62,420 nt of DNA. It comes from Lachnospiraceae bacterium. GTDB taxonomy: Bacteria > Bacillota > Clostridia > Lachnospirales > Lachnospiraceae. The notes under the pieces were generated by a model. The model made no database searches, was not told the origin of the DNA, and was given only the letters and a program-made list of their open reading frames with translations. Every line of letters starts with the position of its first letter. The stretch's first letter is position 1. The stretch lies in assembly GCA_003862155.1 (NCBI GenBank), contig QOUV01000013.1:1-62420 (forward strand), given 5' to 3'. The translations under genes were made by a program, and so were the position numbers. Positions 1 through 6,122 of this stretch are shown here, in pieces.

Positions 1-45
1 ATGCCATAAAAAATCACCTTCAAAACGTGGCAGATATTCAAACAT
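1..45 (-). CDS. possible partial gene, 5' end only
   Basis: On the minus strand an ATG at 45 opens a frame that runs off the window start and begins MFEYLPRFEGD. Only 15 codons are visible and there is only a weak AGG upstream, so this may be chance. I do not recognise the family. Confidence 0.2.
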   Translation of the reverse strand, partial: MFEYLPRFEGDFLWH

Positions 46-115
46 TATAAAAATGCCTATTCAAAAATCCTGGAGACATGCAATTAAGTTAAGTTGACGC
101 TAAGTGTACCACATT

Positions 116-147
116 GGTGCCTGGCACCCTTTCATGGCACCCTTTCA
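116..147. repeat. small REP-like inverted repeat plus 13-bp tandem duplication
   Basis: GGTGCC and GGCACC (116-121, 123-128) form a 6-bp inverted repeat around a single T. They are followed by two identical adjacent copies of TGGCACCCTTTCA (122-134 and 135-147). GGTGCC-type palindromes are frequent intergenic repeats in Clostridia. The rest of 46-245 shows no gene; it also holds a 10-bp GATCGCGATC palindrome at 162-171. Confidence 0.4.
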
Positions 148-267
148 CGTGACCAGTAAACGATCGCGATCTTACCCATAAAAATGATCTCCTTTCAAGA
201 TTACATTTGTTAGTTTTTTCTAACTTATGAGTATTATCGCACAGTTTGTTAGGTGTGTCAAACATTT

Positions 268-495
268 TTATTTTTCAAATAAATCTTGTTCTGAATCCAT
301 CAACATCTGTGCCAGAACTTTATAATCCAGATACTGGATTCCATATTTTCCTTCAGAAATATATCTGGCCATATCACTGTGATAATAGATATCCATGGCC
401 TTCTCAAGTGAAATATTCTTTTTCTTCGCGAGATATGATATCAGTCGTTCTTCCAACCCCTCCTGATAAAACTGTTCAAGAGTATCATCGTTCAT
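268..495 (-). CDS. small hypothetical protein of a DUF3791/DUF3990-type operon
   Basis: A 75-residue acidic protein, probably helical, rich in Leu, Glu and Tyr, with no signal peptide or membrane segment. I do not know a function. Such proteins accompany DUF3791 and DUF3990 genes in Lachnospiraceae, as I recall. Its ATG overlaps, in an ATGA arrangement, the stop of a destroyed middle gene (492-555), so it was probably translated by coupling to that gene. With the middle gene deleted its expression may be reduced. No separate strong ribosome binding site is visible. Confidence 0.6.
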   Translation of the reverse strand: MNDDTLEQFYQEGLEERLISYLAKKKNISLEKAMDIYYHSDMARYISEGKYGIQYLDYKVLAQMLMDSEQDLFEK

Positions 496-555
496 GGCAC
501 TATCTCCATAGCTTTCTTAAATGTCAGAATCTGATTGATTGCGGTAAACTATCAT
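492..555 (-). pseudogene. remnant of an internally deleted gene, probably DUF3990
   Basis: Only 64 bp lie between the neighbouring genes, with an ATGA overlap at each end. The 5' end reads MIVYRNQ, matching the usual DUF3990 start (MIxYHGS-like), and then runs into a TAA. The 3' end, in another frame, reads NQILTFKKAMEIVP and stops in the overlap with the next ATG, which resembles the C-terminal strand of DUF3990 proteins. A full gene would be about 150-170 codons. What I see is the two stubs and overlaps; the identity as DUF3990 (an ADP-ribosyltransferase-like fold, from memory) is inference. Confidence 0.5.
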
Positions 556-767
556 GCTGAAATCCCCCTATTTTTCAAGTATTCACCGATATCGTGCACC
601 ACATAGTCTGTACTCTGAGTATGCAGCACATCATATAAAGGAACCAGGTATTCATCTAAGCATCCACTGTCTTTTATAGCCTGATAAACCTTCGATGGTG
701 CTTTATGCCAACGATCAGCACATGCATGAATCATATATATCACAAAAGAAAAGATTTCTTCATTCAT
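552..767 (-). CDS. DUF3791 family protein
   Basis: A 71-residue protein with the family pattern: an N-terminal helix (FVIYMIHACAD), a central SKVYQAIKDSGCLDEYLVPLYDVLHTQ segment in two pieces, and a C-terminal DIGEYLKNRG. The length is normal for the family. The start at 767 is supported by AGGAG about 8 bases upstream. It is the first gene of a three-gene, ATGA-coupled operon with a deleted middle gene. The function of DUF3791 is unknown; its usual linkage to DUF3990 suggests a partner or immunity-like role, which is inference. Confidence 0.75.
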   Translation of the reverse strand: MNEEIFSFVIYMIHACADRWHKAPSKVYQAIKDSGCLDEYLVPLYDVLHTQSTDYVVHDIGEYLKNRGISA

Positions 768-816
768 ATAGCTGTCTCCTACACTATGTATTGATATTTA
801 ATACTTCACTATGAAT

Positions 817-917
817 ATTTACATTTTATCATAAATCAATGCACTTTAAAATGTAAATTATACTTGACATTATGTCGTATCGGTGATATCTTTATAAATG
901 TAAAATATAGTTGACAT
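817..917. promoter_or_regulatory. divergent control region with repeated ATGTAAA operator-like sites
   Basis: Between the DUF3791 operon and the membrane protein/XRE operon lie ATTTACATTTTA (817-828) and its exact inverted copy TAAAATGTAAAT (847-858). A 20-bp near-direct repeat (ATGTAAA-N6-TTGACAT) occurs at 851-870 and 898-917 with 18 of 20 identical. Both TTGACA-like ends could also be -35 elements. The pattern suits a dimeric regulator acting on both directions; the XRE protein encoded at 1440 is the obvious candidate, which is inference. Confidence 0.5.
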
Positions 918-933
918 CAGATTGGAGGACATT

Positions 934-1440
934 ATGAATTATGATGTATTAATTTTCTTAGGGGCATTCCTTGCTGTGTTATTTCTTTTCTCATTTATTC
1001 GTAGAAAGAGGGGAATCAAAAAATGCGAATATGACGAGAGACAGGCCGCGATACAGGGCACTGCCTACAAATATGCAGCTCTCACCGGTATTTTCGGAGG
1101 AATAATCGCCGGCCTCATAGTTGAAGCAGATCTGCTTCCTATCACTGGTGGCTTTGCTCTGATTGTGGTAAGCTTTCTGATGATTGGAGTTTACGTCGTC
1201 TGCATGATTCTTAAAGGCGCCTACTTTGGCATTAAAGGAAACTGGAAGAGGTGGACGATATCAATTACTCTTCTCGGTGTAGCAAATCTTTACTTTGGCA
1301 TAAAGAACATTACTACTGATGGACTTGAGAATGGGCGCTTTACCATAGGTGATATAAATCTCCCTCTTGGAATTTTGTTCCTTATTATCGCAGCCACAGT
1401 CTTTTTTCAGAAAGCAAGAGAACGCCGGGAGGAAAACTGA
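934..1440 (+). CDS. small integral membrane protein, partner of an XRE regulator
   Basis: A 168-residue protein with about five predicted membrane segments: residues about 5-20, 47-66, 72-95, 108-125 and 143-160. A basic stretch (RRKRGIKK) follows the first one, and a CEYDERQ motif of the kind seen in DUF2178-like membrane proteins comes next. I prefer the start at 934 over 922 because GGAGG at 923-927 sits at the right distance before ATG 934. The stop overlaps the next start (TGATG), so the two genes are translationally coupled. Pairs of such membrane proteins with small XRE regulators are common in Firmicutes. No function can be assigned. Confidence 0.7.
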   Translation: MNYDVLIFLGAFLAVLFLFSFIRRKRGIKKCEYDERQAAIQGTAYKYAALTGIFGGIIAGLIVEADLLPITGGFALIVVSFLMIGVYVVCMILKGAYFGIKGNWKRWTISITLLGVANLYFGIKNITTDGLENGRFTIGDINLPLGILFLIIAATVFFQKARERREEN

Positions 1441-1637
1441 TGAAGAATCTGAAACTGAAATCCGCAAGAGCTGCCAAGGACCTCTCCCAGCAGCAGCTCG
1501 CAGACCTTGTAGGTGTTTCCCGGCAGACCATCAACGCTATCGAAAAAGGTGATTATAATCCTACAATTCGTCTTTGCATAGCCATCTGCAAGGCTCTTGA
1601 CAAAACTCTTGACGATCTGTTTTGGGATAATGAATAA
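1440..1637 (+). CDS. XRE-family (YozG-like) small transcriptional regulator
   Basis: A 65-residue protein consisting almost only of an HTH_3 domain. The recognition-helix region reads LSQQQLADLVGVSRQTINAIEKG, in two overlapping motifs typical of the family, followed by NPTIRLCIAICKAL and the terminal LDDLFW. It overlaps the membrane protein gene by one base. Likely role: repressor of its own operon, possibly through the ATGTAAA repeats at 817-917. No effector domain is present, so any signal would come from the coupled membrane protein (inference). Confidence 0.88.
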   Translation: MKNLKLKSARAAKDLSQQQLADLVGVSRQTINAIEKGDYNPTIRLCIAICKALDKTLDDLFWDNE

Positions 1638-1670
1638 GTCGATTAGTTTCGATCATACTTGAAATTTCAT

Positions 1671-1699
1671 TTGACAGAATTTACTAAAAGTTGTAAGAT
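1671..1699 (+). promoter_or_regulatory. sigma-A promoter of an antisense RNA
   Basis: TTGACA (1671-1676), a 17-base spacer and TAAGAT (1694-1699). No coding sequence follows; the transcript would run to a strong terminator ending near 1797, opposite the 3' part of a toxin-like gene. Confidence 0.65.
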
Positions 1700-1705
1700 A
1701 CAATT

Positions 1706-1797
1706 GAAAGAGCTACCGGATAGACGGTCAGCCCTGTTAATGATTAACTATGAATAGCCGCTCATCTTGCTCAGGGACAGGCGGCTATTTTCTTTTG
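1706..1797 (+). ncRNA. candidate antisense antitoxin RNA (RatA-like role)
   Basis: A roughly 90-nt RNA predicted from the promoter at 1671-1699 and an intrinsic terminator: AATAGCCGC (1753-1761) pairs with GCGGCTATT (1781-1789), followed by a T-rich run. It would overlap the 3' end of the toxin transcript on the other strand, as in txpA/ratA loci. The 5' part (GAGCTACCGGATAGACGGTC) resembles the 5' end of the opposite transcript (GAGCTACCGAATACGGTAG). Transcription is inferred, not shown. Confidence 0.5.
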
Positions 1798-1877
1798 CCA
1801 ATCGCGTAAAACAGCGTGGCTAATGCAGTCATCATTATTGTATACTGAATCAGATCAGATCAACTAACCATATGCAT
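1785..1877 (-). pseudogene. Hol_Tox-like type I toxin peptide interrupted by TGA
   Basis: On the minus strand GGAAAGGGGG, an unusually strong ribosome binding site, precedes ATG 1877. The frame reads MHMVS, then TGA, then SDLIQYTIMMTALATL, then FYAIGKRK and stop: a short hydrophobic helix with a basic tail, as in the roughly 30-residue 'putative holin-like toxin' peptides of Lachnospiraceae. The TGA sits where those peptides usually have an aromatic residue, so a Trp-to-stop change is the simplest reading. The toxin is probably dead unless the TGA is read through. Confidence 0.55.
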
Positions 1878-1957
1878 CGCCCCCTTTCCGTTAAGTCTGA
1901 GGGCAAGAAACCCTCTGTGAGGGTTAACCGCCTACCGTATTCGGTAGCTCCAATCGC

Positions 1958-1986
1958 ATTATACCAAGATTTATAATATTTTACAA
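1958..1986 (-). promoter_or_regulatory. promoter and structured leader of the toxin-like transcript
   Basis: On the minus strand TTGTAA (1986-1981), a 17-base spacer and TATAAT (1963-1958). The leader that follows can form CTACCG-AATA-CGGTAG (about 1948-1933) and AACCCTC-ACA-GAGGGTT (about 1927-1911) hairpins before the Shine-Dalgarno. A structured leader is characteristic of type I toxin mRNAs. Confidence 0.55.
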
Positions 1987-2013
1987 ACTCAAAAAAAGAA
2001 TACCCTAAAAAAT

Positions 2014-2490
2014 TTACCGTTCATGTACTTTCTTGCCTGTGATGTGCTCCGGAGTAATCTCAAGGATCTGCACTGTATTCCTGTTTCTCTCGAGATCTCC
2101 CTTATAGAACTCCTTCTGATCAGGATAGATATGATCTGCAAGGCTCATAGCGCTCTTTAGCACTTTCTCCCTGTCCTCAACCATAGAAATTCTTCCAAAT
2201 ACGATGACACTCTTTACATACAGCGCAAAATCGCCCTCTTCCTTTGGCTGGTCCTCAAGCACTGTAAATGAGACCTTGTCGCATTTTTTCAAGGCATCGA
2301 TCTTGTGTCCGGCTGCGGCACAGTGCATATAGATGTGACCATCCTCGCCCAGAAAATAGTTGATAGGCACCCCATACGGATACCCGTCATCTCCAATCAG
2401 AGAAAGGGTTCCTCTATGTCCATTCTTTAAGACCTCAAGCGCGTCGCTATCCTCAAGCTGCTGCTTGAACCTTCTCATTTTTCTAAACAT
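2014..2490 (-). CDS. pyridoxamine 5'-phosphate oxidase-family (NimA-like) flavin-fold protein
   Basis: A 158-residue split-barrel FMN-binding protein. The N-terminal GHRGTLSLIGDDGYPYGVPINY motif (two overlapping parts), then HCAAAGHKIDALKK and KSVIVFGRISMV are characteristic of the PPOX/NimA-like group. The start at 2490 follows GGAGGTAATAAT; an upstream in-frame ATG has no such site. Members bind FMN or heme and are mostly uncharacterised; a genuine PdxH role is unlikely because the PdxH C-terminal signature is absent. A terminator separates it from the glutaredoxin gene upstream. Confidence 0.8.
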   Translation of the reverse strand: MFRKMRRFKQQLEDSDALEVLKNGHRGTLSLIGDDGYPYGVPINYFLGEDGHIYMHCAAAGHKIDALKKCDKVSFTVLEDQPKEEGDFALYVKSVIVFGRISMVEDREKVLKSAMSLADHIYPDQKEFYKGDLERNRNTVQILEITPEHITGKKVHER

Positions 2491-2512
2491 ATTATTACCT
2501 CCTGTCAAATGC

Positions 2513-2551
2513 CAAAAAGCCTCCCCTGGTTCTTTCGAACCGGAAGAGGCT
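2513..2551 (-). terminator. intrinsic terminator after the glutaredoxin gene
   Basis: On the minus strand AGCCTC-TT-CCGGTTC, a GAAA loop, GAACC-AGG-GGAGGCT, then five T. This separates the BASS transporter/glutaredoxin unit from the flavin-fold gene. Confidence 0.8.
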
Positions 2552-2567
2552 CTATTATCTAGTATTT

Positions 2568-2882
2568 TCAGCAGCCCTTTTTACCGTTCCTGTGATCCTC
2601 AATCGAGCAGGAAGGCATCGACGGGTCGTACTCCTTTAGGCCGACCTTTGCAGGATCTAAGGTAATGCTTCCATCCTCAAGAACAAAGGCAGGAATTCCG
2701 ATATCTCCAATCTCCTTGCTGTGGTCGAACTCAGGTCTGTTGTCACGCAGATTCATGAACTGATGCATATACTTCACATGAGTTCCGATATCGATGTATT
2801 TGAATTCGTCCTCTCTGCCCTCAATCTGTGCCTTTACAAAGTCACAGTATGGGCAGGTCTTAAGACCATAGATGGTAACCAT
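2568..2882 (-). CDS. glutaredoxin-related protein with CPYC active site
   Basis: A 104-residue thioredoxin-fold protein. The redox motif CPYC is at residues 10-13 after the first strand (MVTIYGLKT), and the cis-Pro loop is IGIPAFVLEDG near residue 64. A run of charged residues and two further Cys (SC near 93, final GC) form the tail. It would act as a cytosolic thiol-disulfide exchanger. It follows the BASS transporter gene by about 60 bases and probably shares its T-box-controlled transcript. Confidence 0.82.
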   Translation of the reverse strand: MVTIYGLKTCPYCDFVKAQIEGREDEFKYIDIGTHVKYMHQFMNLRDNRPEFDHSKEIGDIGIPAFVLEDGSITLDPAKVGLKEYDPSMPSCSIEDHRNGKKGC

Positions 2883-2940
2883 AAGCGGCTCCTTTCAATT
2901 AATGAACAATCTTTAAGCAGCCGCCTGAAAAAATCTTAAA

Positions 2941-3987
2941 TCAATCGGCTGATGCTGCATTTTTTGAAACTGCTGCTGCTTTTTCATTATGCGGCTCCTC
3001 AGCCTTTTTGTCAAGCCATGCAAAGAAGCCGGCGAGGATTGTACCTGAGATAGAATGCCATACACAGGAAACAGCGGCGATTATAGCTGCATTTGGCATA
3101 GCAGCGAACTGAGCTGTAGTCGTAGCGAGGTTTGTAGCCATACCGGCGTTCTGCATACCGACCTCTATAGAGATAGTTCTTCTCTTTGCCTTGTTCATTC
3201 CTGTAAAAATACCGACTACGTAACCAAGCAGATATCCAAGTCCGTTGTGAAGGAATACTGCAAGGAAGATTACAAGGCCTGAGGTAAAGAAGCTTGCGCC
3301 CTGTGAATTAACAACACCGCCTACGACAAACGCAAGACCAAGAACAGCTATTGCCGGCATAAGCTTCTGGAACTCCTGGAAGCGTTTATTTTTTCCTAAG
3401 AAAGCATTCAGAGCAAAACCAACGGTTACCGGAAGGATGACGGTCTCTATTATAGAAACGAACATCGGGAAAGCCTTGATATGTACTGTAGCGCCGCTTG
3501 CCAAAAGTGAAACGAGAAGCGGAGTCATAACAGGTGCAAGTATTGTCGATGCGGTAGTCATACCAACTGAGAAGGCTACATCGCCGTGGCAGAGATAAGA
3601 CATAACATTTGATGAAACACCGCCCGGGCAGCAGCCTACGAGGATAAGGCCAAGTGCCAGGTCAGATGGCAGACGGAGCAGATGTACAAGTGCGAAAGCC
3701 AGGAACGGCATAACGCAGTACTGAGCAGCTGCACCTATGAAGATGTCGAGCGGTCTCTGAGCGAGGATTTTGAAATCATTGGTAGTCATCGACATTCCCA
3801 TGCTCATCATGATAACACCGATTATAAAAGTCTGAGATGTAAAACGATTTGTGGCAAAATCAGTAAACCATGCATGATTGACCCATGCCATCCATGCAGG
3901 AAAAATAAACGTAACCACCGCAAATGCTATAACGACAAGTGCCGTGTGGTCTGACATAAGCTTTGCCAGTTTCTGAAGCTTCTTCAT
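2941..3987 (-). CDS. bile acid:sodium symporter (BASS)-family transporter
   Basis: A 348-residue membrane protein with about nine to ten hydrophobic segments and two crossover signatures of the family: LVGCCPGGVSSNVMSYL near residue 118 and ISIEVGMQNAGMATNLA near residue 272. Family members carry organic anions (bile acids, keto acids, pantoate) with sodium. A T-box leader lies directly upstream, so expression should rise when a particular tRNA is uncharged, pointing to a substrate linked to an amino acid, such as its keto acid (inference). It heads a unit with a glutaredoxin. Confidence 0.88.
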   Translation of the reverse strand: MKKLQKLAKLMSDHTALVVIAFAVVTFIFPAWMAWVNHAWFTDFATNRFTSQTFIIGVIMMSMGMSMTTNDFKILAQRPLDIFIGAAAQYCVMPFLAFALVHLLRLPSDLALGLILVGCCPGGVSSNVMSYLCHGDVAFSVGMTTASTILAPVMTPLLVSLLASGATVHIKAFPMFVSIIETVILPVTVGFALNAFLGKNKRFQEFQKLMPAIAVLGLAFVVGGVVNSQGASFFTSGLVIFLAVFLHNGLGYLLGYVVGIFTGMNKAKRRTISIEVGMQNAGMATNLATTTAQFAAMPNAAIIAAVSCVWHSISGTILAGFFAWLDKKAEEPHNEKAAAVSKNAASAD

Positions 3988-4030
3988 AATAGTACCTCCT
4001 TGAAGTTCGTTCGGTTCACAGCGGTAGGGG

Positions 4031-4345
4031 CAAAAGAAAAGTCCCTGCCCGGCATTTATGCTGCCTGAGAGGGACGAAAAATATCTATTTCCGCGTTACC
4101 ACCCTGATTCCGCCTGCGAATCGCAAACGACACTTCACGCACCAACATGCGCTTCCCTTTAACGGAGGATTCCGTCAGCGCTTACTTACGAACGGTTCAG
4201 CACTGCTTCTCTGGGAGGATATCATTATAGACGCATCCTGTGCCTCGCACCAACCGGCACTTCTCTGTGAGGTGTATGTCTACATGACTTGTTCCCATCT
4301 ACGAATTTATTAGGACTGTGTACCTTTTATTTTGTTGACATTGTT
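4031..4345 (-). promoter_or_regulatory. T-box riboswitch upstream of the BASS transporter
   Basis: The minus strand carries the T-box core AGGGTGGTAACGCGG (about 4106-4092). A long Stem I precedes it, with AGAGA and GTGCCGGTTGGTGCGAGGCAC-type distal elements (about 4264-4240) and further helices at about 4182-4149. Downstream is a GC-rich terminator hairpin (4075-4041, GTCCCTC pairing with GAGGGAC-type arms) followed by TTTTCTTTT. The specifier could not be fixed; ATC (Ile) in AATGATATCC is my tentative reading, with GCA as an alternative. Confidence 0.88.
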
Positions 4346-4373
4346 AGTATATCACTAGATGAATTTATGTCAA
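4346..4373 (-). promoter_or_regulatory. sigma-A promoter of the T-box leader
   Basis: On the minus strand TTGACA (4373-4368), a 16-base spacer and TATACT (4351-4346), placed immediately upstream of the T-box leader. Confidence 0.7.
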
Positions 4374-4401
4374 GTATGTATTGAAATAAATTCATTGCTA
4401 T

Positions 4402-4632
4402 CTGTAAAAAAGCTGCCAAAGCAACGGCTCACTAGGTCACGTTTTTCTGTTCGATCGCGCGCGCTTATTAGCGGCCCTCTGACAAAACGCACAGAATTGC
4501 TTAAAAAATTGCTGACGCAATTTTTTAAGCAATTCTGTTTGAACGGTTGTCACCCGGGCCGCAGCTAGCGCGCTCACTCACGACGAAAAACGCAACAATC
4601 GTTCGCCGTTTACTTTGGCAGCTTTCTACGAA
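4402..4632. repeat. 230-bp imperfect palindrome (element copy A) with perfect 22-bp hairpin
   Basis: The left arm starts AAGCTGCCAAAGCAACGG and the right arm ends with the inverse (CCGTTTACTTTGGCAGCTT). Inner matches include CGTTTTT/AAAAACG and GCGGCCC/GGGCCGC. The centre is a perfect 22-bp inverted repeat (4491-4512 and 4517-4538) around TGAC. It follows the purB stop and may serve as a bidirectional terminator. Parts recur at 26.5 and 43.1 kb, so it is a mobile or amplified element rather than a unique terminator. No ORF of interest lies in it. Confidence 0.7.
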
Positions 4633-4640
4633 ATCCAAAA

Positions 4641-6092
4641 TTATACGTTTATCTCAGCCTTTACACCCAGCTCATTCTTGTTCTTCTCGAGGACCGGGTT
4701 TACGACGTTTTCAAGGTACTTCGTTACCTGTCTAGGTGCGCGGCCCACATACTTCTTTGGATCCATCGACTTCTTTAAGGTCTCGAGATCGAGTGGGAAG
4801 GCATCGTCAGCGGCGATAAGCTCGAGAAGGTTGTTGTCTCCACCGTTCTCCTTGACGTTCTTACCAGCCTCCATAGAGAGCTCTCTGATACGCTCGTGAA
4901 GCTCCTGTCTGTTGCCCCCCTCCTTAACACCGTCCATCATGATGTTCTCGGTAGCCATGAAAGGAAGCTCAGCCATCAGGTGCTTCTCGATAACCTTCGG
5001 ATAAACCACAAGACCATCTACGACATTAAGGCACAGATCAAGCACTCCGTCTGTTGCGAGGAATCCTTCTGCTACTGAAAGACGCTTATTTGCTGAATCG
5101 TCAAGCGTTCTCTCGAACCACTGCGTTGCTGAAGTAATTGCAGGATTTAAGGCATCGATCATGATATATCTGGACAGAGATGCGATTCTCTCGCTTCTCA
5201 TAGGATTTCTCTTGTATGCCATTGCTGATGAACCGATCTGATTCTTCTCGAATGGCTCCTCGACTTCCTTTAAGTGCTGTAAGAGTCTGATGTCGTTACT
5301 CATCTTGTGAGCTGAGGCTGCAACACCTGCGAGGACATTTAAAACTCTCGTATCGAGCTTTCTCGAATAGGTCTGACCAGAAACAGGAACGCACTCCTTA
5401 AAGCCCATCTTCTTCGCGATCATCGGATCGATTTTATCAATAGTCTCATCATCGCCGTTGAAGAGCTCGAGGAAGCTGGCCTGAGTACCAGTAGTACCCT
5501 TTGATCCCAAGAGCTTCATCGTAGAGATCACGTAGTCGATATCCTCAAGGTCCTGCATGAACTCGTTGCACCAGAGAGTCGCACGCTTGCCAACAGTGGT
5601 TGGCTGAGCCGGCTGGAAATGAGTGAACGCAAGAGTCGGCAGATCCTTGTACTTATCAGCAAACTTTGCGAGCTCGTTTATTACGTTTAAGACCTTTTTT
5701 CTGACGAGCTGAAGGCCCTCACGCATAATGATGACATCAGTGTTATCACCTACATAGCAGCTTGTAGCGCCGAGGTGGATAATGCCTGCTGCCTTCGGGC
5801 ACTGCTTTCCGAAAGCATAGACATGGCTCATGACATCGTGGCGGACTACCTTTTCACGGGCTCTTGCGACATCGTAGTTGATATCGTAGATGTGTTCCTT
5901 CATCTCGTCGATCATGTCCTGAGTGATTACCGGCTTGCCATTCTCAGATAGGCCAAGCTCCATCTCAGTCTCAGCGAGAGCGACCCAGAGCTTTCTCCAG
6001 GTGGAGAATTTCTTATCCTCTGAAAAAATATACTGCATCTCCTTGCTCGCGTATCTCTCGCTTAAAGGACTAATATATGCATCTGTTCCCAT
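4641..6092 (-). CDS. purB: adenylosuccinate lyase
   Basis: A 483-residue enzyme of the fumarase/aspartase superfamily. It cleaves SAICAR to AICAR and adenylosuccinate to AMP, releasing fumarate in both cases. Visible signatures are GATSCYVGDNTD (about 109-120), THFQPAQPTTVGKR (about 158-171) and the mobile catalytic loop SSAMAYKRNPMRSE (about 292-305). The length fits the longer clostridial/eukaryotic-like PurB. It is the last gene of gpmI-purC-purF-purB, 30 bases after purF, and ends at the large palindrome. Confidence 0.97.
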   Translation of the reverse strand: MGTDAYISPLSERYASKEMQYIFSEDKKFSTWRKLWVALAETEMELGLSENGKPVITQDMIDEMKEHIYDINYDVARAREKVVRHDVMSHVYAFGKQCPKAAGIIHLGATSCYVGDNTDVIIMREGLQLVRKKVLNVINELAKFADKYKDLPTLAFTHFQPAQPTTVGKRATLWCNEFMQDLEDIDYVISTMKLLGSKGTTGTQASFLELFNGDDETIDKIDPMIAKKMGFKECVPVSGQTYSRKLDTRVLNVLAGVAASAHKMSNDIRLLQHLKEVEEPFEKNQIGSSAMAYKRNPMRSERIASLSRYIMIDALNPAITSATQWFERTLDDSANKRLSVAEGFLATDGVLDLCLNVVDGLVVYPKVIEKHLMAELPFMATENIMMDGVKEGGNRQELHERIRELSMEAGKNVKENGGDNNLLELIAADDAFPLDLETLKKSMDPKKYVGRAPRQVTKYLENVVNPVLEKNKNELGVKAEINV

Positions 6093-6122
6093 AATAACTC
6101 CTATTAAAAAACGGAAAAAATT

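Noticed and set aside
246-560. Plus-strand 104-codon open frame
   Set aside because: It lies opposite the small hypothetical gene and the deleted-gene scar, has no ribosome binding site, and its sequence shows no coding character.
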